In this document: positions 1 to 6,200 of the stretch, one piece after another
Layout: the number at the start of each line of letters is the position of its first letter
Position numbering within the stretch: position 1 is the stretch's first letter
Assembly (NCBI GenBank): GCA_016935955.1
Contig: JAFGPY010000166.1
Coordinates: 1 to 8,429, forward strand
Origin: Planctomycetota bacterium
Lineage (GTDB): Bacteria > Planctomycetota > Phycisphaerae > FEN-1346 > JAACEH01
Reading direction: 5' to 3'
DNA length: 8,429 nt
Made by a program: the position numbers and the translations under genes
Notes under the pieces: model-generated
Databases searched by the model: none
What the model was told of the DNA's origin: nothing
What the model saw: the letters and a program-made list of their open reading frames with translations, nothing else

Positions 1-1
1 C

Positions 2-1441
2 AAGCTCGTGGACTACGTCCAGGCCTGCTGGGACTACTCGCCGGGCCTGCTGGCGTGGTCGTGGATCGACGAGCCGGACCTCTACAACGTGGAGCCGCCG
101 ACGCTTCGCAACTGGGTTGAGCTGACGCACGCCAACGACACGATCCACCCGGTGTGGATCAACATGACCGGCTACAACTTCACTCGCGGTGAGAATGAAG
201 GGTGGCAGGAGGAGGCCAAAAAGTACTCGTACCTGTACAACGGGTACCTGTTCAACGGCCAGCGAACGATGATGGCCGACATCCTCGGCTTTGACTACTA
301 TCCCTACGAGTTCGCCTCGAAGTTCGAGTGGTGCAACCTGTCGGACTACCTGTTGGCCCTGGACCGGTTGCAGGAATGGAACTACAACCTGATGCCGGCA
401 GCGACGTTCATCGAGGTCTGCGATCAGTTTGCAGCCGATGATGAGCGACTGGGCGACCGCGACTGGACCCCGGCGCCGACGCCCGCCGAGTTGAAGAATC
501 TGGTCTGGGCGTCGATCATCCACGGGGCCAAGGCCATCAACTGGTTCCAGATGTTCGTGCCCACGCCGGAGGACAACCTCGAGGTGATGGAAGAGGCCGT
601 GACGTGGATCAACGACCTGACATCTGTCATCCTGGCCCCGCCCGGCGCCTCGGTAGAGGTTAGCGACGTGGAGCAGGGCAGCGGCCGCATCGACATCACG
701 GTCCGAGAGGTGGACGACACGCTGTACATCGTCGCGGCCAACATCATCAGCGGCGCTACCGAGACGGTGCAGTTCAACGTCGAGGACCTGCCGGCCTCCA
801 GCGTCGTGGACGTCTACGGCGAGAGCCGCAGCATCATCTCGTCGGCCGGACACTTCACGGACATGTTCGACGCTCTCGAAGTGCACATCTACGTCATCGA
901 TCTGTCGGCCCCGACGCCGACCACTGTTCAGTACCAGGTGTCGGCTTCCGGGGACGATACCAGCGCGCTAAGCAGCATGAATCTGTACACGAGCGGCGTG
1001 GTGTATACGCCGTACTCGAACACGGATCGGCGTGCGTTCTGGCGATGGCCGATCACGATTCCCGCCGGAGCGACGATCACGTCGGCCACGCTCGAGATCA
1101 AGTCCGACGGCACCAGCGGGGACTCGAACACCTCGACGATGCGTGTCCAGCTGATCGACAGCGACTCGTGCCCGTCGTTCACGAGCAACCCGTACAACTC
1201 GACGGTGACGGCCGCGTACGTGGACTGGACGTTGCCAGCGACGTGGACGGCGGACGAGTGGTACGAATCGTCGGACCTGAGCAGCCTGGTTCAGTCGTTC
1301 ATCGACCGTGCGGGCTACACGTCGGGCAACTATCTGGGCCTTCGCGGCGAGCAGGCCTCAGGCCTGTGGAAGCGGTCGTACCAGTACGACAACGCCGCGG
1401 CCAATGCCGCCGTCCTGACGATTACTTATACAGGTCCATGA
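2..1441 (+). CDS. Glycoside hydrolase (clan GH-A-like barrel) with C-terminal DNRLRE module, 5'-partial
   Basis: The frame is open at the left edge, so the N-terminus is missing; a GTG at position 8 is probably internal. Residues here are counted from that GTG (477 to the stop). Residues 14-25 (LLAWSWIDEPDL) match the strand-end motif of (beta/alpha)8 retaining hydrolases, where the Glu of DEP (E22) is usually the acid/base. It is followed by a 'DTIHPVW' segment, typical of barrels in which 'DptHPv' follows the DEP helix. A second strand-end Glu, E136 in TFIEVCDQ, is a nucleophile candidate. Residues 161-182 look like the last barrel strands, 213-298 like a beta-sandwich. Residues 306-477 are a DNRLRE-type (CBM96-like) module homologous to two modules in the 3280-6810 protein. 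No dockerin, PEP-CTERM or membrane anchor follows. The protein is probably secreted, but the signal peptide would lie outside the window. Family (GH2/5/39/42-like or uncharacterised) and substrate are undetermined. Confidence 0.85.
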   Translation, partial: KLVDYVQACWDYSPGLLAWSWIDEPDLYNVEPPTLRNWVELTHANDTIHPVWINMTGYNFTRGENEGWQEEAKKYSYLYNGYLFNGQRTMMADILGFDYYPYEFASKFEWCNLSDYLLALDRLQEWNYNLMPAATFIEVCDQFAADDERLGDRDWTPAPTPAELKNLVWASIIHGAKAINWFQMFVPTPEDNLEVMEEAVTWINDLTSVILAPPGASVEVSDVEQGSGRIDITVREVDDTLYIVAANIISGATETVQFNVEDLPASSVVDVYGESRSIISSAGHFTDMFDALEVHIYVIDLSAPTPTTVQYQVSASGDDTSALSSMNLYTSGVVYTPYSNTDRRAFWRWPITIPAGATITSATLEIKSDGTSGDSNTSTMRVQLIDSDSCPSFTSNPYNSTVTAAYVDWTLPATWTADEWYESSDLSSLVQSFIDRAGYTSGNYLGLRGEQASGLWKRSYQYDNAAANAAVLTITYTGP

Positions 1442-1451
1442 CCCCCTGTGC

Positions 1452-1496
1452 TTCCGTCCGGCGCGCCGCCGCGACCTGAAAGGCGGCGATACGGAG
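1452..1496. terminator. Imperfect hairpin between convergent genes, possible bidirectional terminator
   Basis: A perfect 7-bp stem, CGCCGCC (1464-1470) with GGCGGCG (1482-1488), has an 11-nt loop. Below it, across an asymmetric internal loop, TCCGT (1453-1457) pairs with ACGGA (1491-1495), plus a possible T-G pair outside. It starts about 10 nt after the hydrolase stop and lies 56 nt beyond the regulator stop, where a terminator shared by two convergent genes would sit. Neither side has a run of T, so it is not a classical intrinsic terminator. A 10-nt palindrome, CGGCGCGCCG (1459-1468), overlaps the left arm and could compete with the stem. Confidence 0.35.
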
Positions 1497-1552
1497 TGTC
1501 TCTGATGGTGGAGAGGGCGGGGAGTGTCAACGCGGGGCCTTGCGGACCTTCT

Positions 1553-2719
1553 TTATGGGGCGCAGGGCCCCGGCCCTTTGGCGACGGGCGAGCCATGCGT
1601 CGGCGGGCCGATGCTCTCGGTCAGGGTCACATCCAGCGGCAGAAGCAACCGGCGCGGCGTCAGGTCGCCGGCGAGCATCTCCGAGAGCACCTCGATGACG
1701 CAGTCCACCAGCCGGCGGTGGTTGAGGCCGATGTGCGTCAGGGGAGGAAGCCCTGAGATCGTCAGGGGCGGATCGTTCACGTGGAGAACCGCGACGCTGA
1801 CGTCTTCCGGCACGCGAAAGCGGCGGAACCTGGCGTCGCTCAGCATCTGCTTGGCCCACATCGGGGAGACGAAGACGACGGCCGTAGGGTGGTCCCGGCG
1901 ACCGAAGATGTTGTCGAAGGGATGGGAGTTCTCCCGCATGAAGGGTTCCCACGGCAGCACGCAGACGGGCATCGTGCACTCGCGGCCCAGGCCGGTCTCC
2001 TCCAGCACCTGCATCCACCCTTCCGCCTCGTCGAGCCCGGCCCCGGAGGCGCCCGGCATGAAGTGAGTGATCAGGCAGAGGTTGCGGTGCCCGAGATCGA
2101 TCAGGTGCCGGGCCAGTTGCTGCATGGCCGCGAACCCGTCACCCCGCACGGTGGAGACGCCCATTCCCGGCAGGTCGCGGTTGACGACGACGACCGGGTA
2201 GCCGTGATCGTGCATCCACGTCACGCCAACCCAATGCACCGGCTTCAATCCCAGCGACAGTGCGGCCCTGTATCCCCTGGCTGGCAGCGACCTGGCGAAC
2301 TCGACCTGTTCGCGCAGAGGCCACTGCACGACCTCAATCTGGATTCTGCGAGCCAGTCCCCGTTCGCACGCCAGTCGCCGGAACGTCGCGAAGAACGGAT
2401 GATACTCCAGGACCGACAGAGGCGATCCGACCAGCAGGGCCACGCGGCTCACCTCGGCCTTGCGTTGCGTCTCGTGGAGGACTTCCAGAGCGCGGGCCGC
2501 CGCGCCGGGCTCGACGACGGTACGGTGCCGGGGCTGCACGTTCAGCAGGCCGAGTCCGCCGGCCCTGCGCAGGGCCGCCATGGCCGTCTCCTGTGAGACG
2601 CCCCATTGCTTAGCCAGGGCGCGCATGGGAGCCACGGGCCGACCCTCCGGCCAATGGCCGGTCGCGAGCTCCCTCAGGAGGCACTCCAGAATCCTGCCGA
2701 CAACCTCGGGTCGCGCCAT
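1553..2719 (-). CDS. GntR-type winged helix fused to LacI-type sugar-binding domain, transcriptional regulator
   Basis: Probable cytoplasmic one-component sugar-responsive DNA-binding regulator, 388 residues from the chosen start. Residues 3-71 form a GntR-like winged helix: an initial helix with 'LLRELATGHWPEGRP', then the helix-turn-helix LAKQWGVSQETAMAALRRA (35-53) and a wing. Residues 91-371 resemble the periplasmic-binding-protein-like effector domain of LacI/GalR proteins, with HLIDLGHRNLCLI (205-217), VPEDVSVAVLH (303-313) and a closing LLLPLDVTLTES. This GntR-HTH plus LacI-sensor arrangement is the one known from AraR. The ATG at 2719 is preferred because GAGG lies 7 nt upstream and the winged helix begins at once. 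An ATG at 2770 would add 17 residues (405 in all) but has only a weak ribosome-binding site and adds no recognisable domain. The gene is convergent with the upstream hydrolase and divergent from the beta-helix gene, which fits local control of a glycan locus. Ligand and targets are unknown. Confidence 0.88.
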   Translation of the reverse strand: MARPEVVGRILECLLRELATGHWPEGRPVAPMRALAKQWGVSQETAMAALRRAGGLGLLNVQPRHRTVVEPGAAARALEVLHETQRKAEVSRVALLVGSPLSVLEYHPFFATFRRLACERGLARRIQIEVVQWPLREQVEFARSLPARGYRAALSLGLKPVHWVGVTWMHDHGYPVVVVNRDLPGMGVSTVRGDGFAAMQQLARHLIDLGHRNLCLITHFMPGASGAGLDEAEGWMQVLEETGLGRECTMPVCVLPWEPFMRENSHPFDNIFGRRDHPTAVVFVSPMWAKQMLSDARFRRFRVPEDVSVAVLHVNDPPLTISGLPPLTHIGLNHRRLVDCVIEVLSEMLAGDLTPRRLLLPLDVTLTESIGPPTHGSPVAKGPGPCAP

Positions 2720-2828
2720 CGGAGTCCCTCGCTGCCCACCAGAAACCGCGAGCCAATCTGCACGGGCCATCTGCTCTAGAAACCACAGCCTACCCCGTCC
2801 GGCTCATGAAGTCCACACCATTCGCCGG

Positions 2829-2849
2829 GTGGCACGCGCCCGCTGCCAC
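2829..2849. promoter_or_regulatory. 6-bp inverted repeat, possible operator upstream of the regulator
   Basis: GTGGCA (2829-2834) and TGCCAC (2844-2849) are perfect inverted copies around a 9-nt spacer, 110-130 nt upstream of the preferred regulator start. Size and position would suit an autoregulatory operator. A 6-bp repeat in GC-rich DNA is common by chance and the spacer is not symmetric, so this is weak. Confidence 0.2.
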
Positions 2850-2930
2850 GGACTGCAACGTGTTTGCGCGAAGGCAGTTACATCGCCGCCAAGCGCATGG
2901 CCAACTCGCCATAAGTCGTTGCGATTCATA

Positions 2931-2959
2931 TTGTTGGCGGGTGCCCGTCATGCGATACT
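2931..2959 (+). promoter_or_regulatory. Putative sigma70-like promoter for the beta-helix gene
   Basis: TTGTTG (2931-2936) and GATACT (2954-2959) are separated by exactly 17 nt, and a TG two bases before the -10 hexamer gives an extended -10 (TGcGATACT). The hexamers match the consensus at 3 of 6 and 4 of 6 positions. Transcription would start near 2966. The local sequence is more AT-rich than its surroundings. Found by eye only, so moderate to low confidence. Confidence 0.35.
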
Positions 2960-2998
2960 CGACGAAACTAAGTGGTGCCAGGTGGGTCTACCTGCCTT

Positions 2999-3074
2999 GG
3001 GTGCCATGGATGCCCCGCAGCCATGCTTGAGGCGGGAGCTATTCGGCATGCCTGCAGGGGCAGGCATGGCACCC
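2999..3074. repeat. 76-nt imperfect palindrome, REP-like element or structured RNA
   Basis: GGGTGCCATG (2999-3008) is the exact reverse complement of CATGGCACCC (3065-3074). Inside it, after a 2x2 internal loop, TGCCCC (3011-3016) pairs with GGGGCA (3057-3062). After a bulged A (3056), GCAG (3017-3020) pairs with CTGC (3052-3055). After one mismatch, CATGC (3022-3026) pairs with GCATG (3046-3050). That gives 25 bp with small interruptions and a 19-nt loop (3027-3045). It is noncoding and lies in the leader or promoter zone. A dispersed palindromic repeat and a folded leader RNA are both possible. There is no T-tract, which argues against a simple terminator. Confidence 0.6.
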
Positions 3075-3093
3075 GTCACCGACGCCTCAGGAG

Positions 3094-3115
3094 ACCTATG
3101 TGACATTGCATAGGT
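3094..3115. promoter_or_regulatory. Perfect 7+7 inverted repeat, candidate operator
   Basis: ACCTATG (3094-3100) and CATAGGT (3109-3115) are perfect inverted copies with an 8-nt spacer, 22 nt in all. The size suits a dimeric winged-helix or LacI-type regulator, and one is encoded divergently next door. It lies about 130 nt downstream of the proposed transcription start, so it would act as a roadblock, as a leader hairpin, or at a promoter not recognised here. Assignment to the neighbouring regulator is inference. Confidence 0.4.
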
Positions 3116-3157
3116 GGGCCCCGAAGCATCACACCCGGGGCAAAAGGAGTGCACCTC

Positions 3158-3211
3158 ATGGGAGGACCCGTCCGTCGGGCGGCTGCGTGGGCGGCCGGGG
3201 ATGCGGTTTGA
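3158..3211 (+). CDS. Putative 17-residue leader peptide (upstream ORF)
   Basis: An ATG at 3158 follows a strong Shine-Dalgarno, AAAGGAG (3143-3149), with 8-nt spacing and opens a 17-codon ORF (MGGPVRRAAAWAAGDAV) ending in TGA at 3209-3211. The initiation region resembles that of the beta-helix gene downstream: AAAGGAG, then a CAC-containing spacer, then TCATG in both. The peptide has no clear run of one amino acid, so classical amino-acid attenuation is not indicated. Translation could influence folding of the hairpins at 3228-3253, about 17 nt after its stop. It may instead be a duplicated, non-functional ribosome-binding site. Confidence 0.3.
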   Translation: MGGPVRRAAAWAAGDAV

Positions 3212-3227
3212 CTCTCTCCATCACATC

Positions 3228-3253
3228 CGTCGGCGTGGGCCGACGCTTCGTCG
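3228..3253 (+). promoter_or_regulatory. Two mutually exclusive hairpins just upstream of the beta-helix gene start
   Basis: CGTCGGC (3228-3234) pairs with GCCGACG (3239-3245) around a GTGG tetraloop, a perfect 7-bp GC-rich stem. The segment CGACG (3241-3245) can instead pair with CGTCG (3249-3253) around a 3-nt loop, so both cannot form fully at once. The pair lies 14 to 39 nt before the Shine-Dalgarno at 3267-3273. A role in translational control is possible but unproven; short GC stems are frequent in such DNA. Confidence 0.3.
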
Positions 3254-3279
3254 TTCACATCTCGTGAAAGGAGCACATC

Positions 3280-6200
3280 ATGTCCAGAGTTCTGATGTTT
3301 GGCGTTTGTGCTGCCGCAGTGCTGGCGCTTACCGGGACCGCAGCGGCCGAGTCCGCCACCTACCAGGTCGCCGCCTCGGCGGACGACACGCGGGCGGATT
3401 CGAGCAACAACTACTACAACTTCGCCTCGGTCTACTGGCCCTGCAGCAGCGCCTCGACCATGGGGTACCTGCGCTGGGCCATCGACATCCCGGCCGGAGC
3501 CACCATCGACTCGGCCTACCTGGAGGTCTACGTGACCTCCACGTACTCCACGGCCAGCACCGTCCAGATGCAGCTCCTGGATTACGACAACTGTCCGGCC
3601 TTCTCCAGCAACCCCTACAGTTGGTCGGTGACCGGCAGCCCGGTGAGCTGGACGCAGAGCAGTTGGACGGCTAACAGCTGGAACAGTTCGGCGACCGACT
3701 CGGTGGACCTGAAGACCATCGTCCAGGCATTCATCGACCGGGGCGGCTACTCGTCGGGCAACTACCTCGGCCTGCGCGGCGTGTGGACGAGCGGCGCCCT
3801 CAGGTACATCCGCGCCTGGGACGATTCGCTGACGCCCCTGCACACCTACGGCGCCAAGCTGGTCGTGACGTACACGTCGGGCGGCGCGACCAACGATCCG
3901 CCGGTGGCCGACGCGGGAAGCAATCAAAACGTCACGGATACCGACGATAGCGGCTATGAGACCGTGACCCTCGACGGCACGGGTTCGTCGGACAGCGACG
4001 GCACGATCGTCAGCTACATCTGGAAAGAGGGGGCCACGCAGATCGCCACGGGCTCGACGGCCAACGTCAGCCTGTCGGTCGGCACGCACACGATCACCCT
4101 CGTCGTCACCGACGACGACAGCGACACCGACGACGACACCTGCCAGGTCGTGGTCAATCCGGTCCCGTCGAACGAGCCGCCGGTGGCCAACGCGGGAAGC
4201 AACCAGAACGTCACGGACACCGACGACAACGGTTACGAGACGGTGACCCTCGACGGCACAGGCTCGTCGGACAGCGACGGCACGATCGTCAGCTACGTCT
4301 GGAAGGAAGGCGCTTCACAGATCGCCACGGGCCAGACGGCCAACGTCAGCCTCTCGGTCGGCACGCACACGATCACCCTCGTCGTCACCGACGACGACTC
4401 CGACTCCGACGACGACACCTGCCAGATCGTGGTCAATGAGTGCACCGGACCGACCGAGGAGACCTACCAGGTTGCGGCCTCGACCGACGACACGCGGGCG
4501 GACTCCTCGACCAACTACGTCTCCTGGGGCAACCTCGTCTGGCCGGCCAGCAGCAGCGCCATGCGGTCGTACATCCGCTGGGCCATCGACGTGCCGTACG
4601 GGGCCACCATCGAGTCGGCCTACGTCCAGGTCTACACCACCAGCTCCTACTCGACGGCCGGTACCGTGCAGATGCAGTTGCTGGACTTCGACAACTGTCC
4701 GGACTTCGGCACCAACCCGTTCACCTGGTCGGTCACCGGCGACACGGTGAACTGGACGCTCGGCAGTTGGACGGCCAATAACTGGTACACGTCCGAGGAC
4801 GTCACGGACATCGTCCAGGGATTCGTCGACCGCGCGGGCTACGCTCCGGGCAACTACCTGGGCCTGAGGGCGGCATGGGTGAGTGGGAGCCAGCGCTACG
4901 TCCGCTCGTTCGACGACACACCGGGTCACACCACCGGCGCCAAGCTGGTCGTCACCTACAGTGGCGGCGACGCGGGGCCGGCGACGTACTACATCGACTA
5001 TGACGGCGGCAACGACGCTAATGACGGGCGGAGTTCCGAAGACGCCTGGCAGCATTGCCCCGGCGATCCCGAGGCGACCGGCGTTCCGGCGGCGCGGGAG
5101 ACGCTCTGGCCCGGCGACACGTTGCTCTTTAAGGGCGGCGTGGTCTATCGCGGCACGGTGGTCTGCAACTGGGCCGGCAGCGAAGCGGCGCCGATCATCT
5201 ACGACGGCAACTCCGAGGGGACCTACGGCACGGGCAAGGCCGTCATCGACGGCTCCGAAGAGATCGCCGGCTGGACGCAGTGCACCTCGTCGGGCGACGC
5301 CGAAGGCAACTCCAACTGGGCCAACCTCTGGTACAACTATCTGCCGGCGGGAACTTCGGCCCTGGGCTGCAACATCTACGAAGACGACACCATGTGTCCG
5401 CCAGCCCAGGACCCGAACCCGCCGGATGCCGCGTTCCCCGATTGCATCGGCGGCGTCTCGACGCCCAACTACTACTACATCACGTACACGGACCTGACCA
5501 AGACGTCGGTCACCGACCCGACGAACCTGAACCGCGGCGGCGATTCGACCTACTGGCACGACGCCATCGTGGCGGCCCACTACTCGCCCAACGTCGTCTA
5601 CACGATGACCATCCAGGGCTACAACACGAGCACCGGCACGGTCAGCTTCAACGACTCGAATAACGGAACGTGCTACACCGACAGCAACCAGTCGTGCTAC
5701 GCCATCTTCAACAGTCTGCACGTGCTGGACCAGTCGGGTGAGGTCTTCTTCCGGACCACGCCCGAGGGCGACGGAACGCACAAGGTCTGGTTCTGGTCGC
5801 CGTCGGGAAGCCCCAACTCCCACACGGTCACCTACTCGACGCGGACCGCGGGTTTCCAGGTGGCCTCGGGCAGCGACTACCTGGCGATTCAGAACTTCAT
5901 CGTCCAGAAGCAGACGGGCGACACCGGCGTCTCCGAGGCCATGGGCCTGCGGGCCACCGACGGCAGCGTCAGTCACCTGGCGATCCTGGACTGCGAGTTC
6001 CGCCGCATTCGCTTCAACGGCATCGACTCGAACCAGTACCGGGGCAACGGGGCCGTGACGATCTCAGCCGCCGGCGACGTCGTCTTCGACGGCAACACGG
6101 TAACGGAAACGCCGTTTCTGGGCGGCATGGTCATGGGCGACGGCGACGGCATCACGATCACGAACAACTACTTCTATCGTTGCGGCAACAAGCCCATCTG

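Larger units (their letters stand above)
2720..3279. other. Long divergent intergenic region rich in inverted repeats
   Basis: About 560 bp separate the regulator start from the beta-helix gene. ORFs crossing it on either strand have no recognisable protein character. From left to right it holds: a 6-bp inverted repeat at 2829-2849; a sigma70-like match on the + strand at 2931-2959; a small inverted repeat, CAGGT (2979-2983) with ACCTG (2990-2994); a 76-nt imperfect palindrome at 2999-3074; a perfect 7+7 inverted repeat at 3094-3115; a short ORF with a strong ribosome-binding site at 3158-3211; and alternative hairpins at 3228-3253. No convincing promoter for the regulator was seen on the minus strand. 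If the + strand promoter call is right, the beta-helix mRNA has a leader of roughly 310 nt. Confidence 0.6.

Noticed and set aside
1493..1528. Direct repeat GGAGTGTC at 1493-1500 and 1521-1528
   Set aside because: An 8-bp repeat 28 bp apart in GC-rich DNA with no further context; likely chance.
1781..2596. 271-codon plus-strand frame opposite the regulator
   Set aside because: His/Arg/Gln-rich shadow of the regulator gene, which has clear winged-helix and LacI-like motifs on the other strand.
3208..3213. TTGACT as a -35 element close to the beta-helix gene
   Set aside because: At 16-18 nt spacing the sequence is CG-rich with no -10-like hexamer, and it overlaps the stop of the leader ORF.
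3301..3309. Lipobox-like Cys (residue 10) in the signal peptide of the beta-helix protein
   Set aside because: The preceding residues FGV do not fit a lipobox and the Cys is too early, ahead of most of the hydrophobic core.
3076..4089. 337-codon minus-strand frame across the leader and first DNRLRE module
   Set aside because: Same low-complexity Arg/Val/Gly composition, antisense to the signal peptide and DNRLRE module; no recognisable motif.
4315..5976. 553-codon open frame on the minus strand opposite the beta-helix gene
   Set aside because: The translation is Arg/Val/Gly-rich with no domain character and lies antisense to a well-supported domain protein. It is a GC-driven shadow frame.
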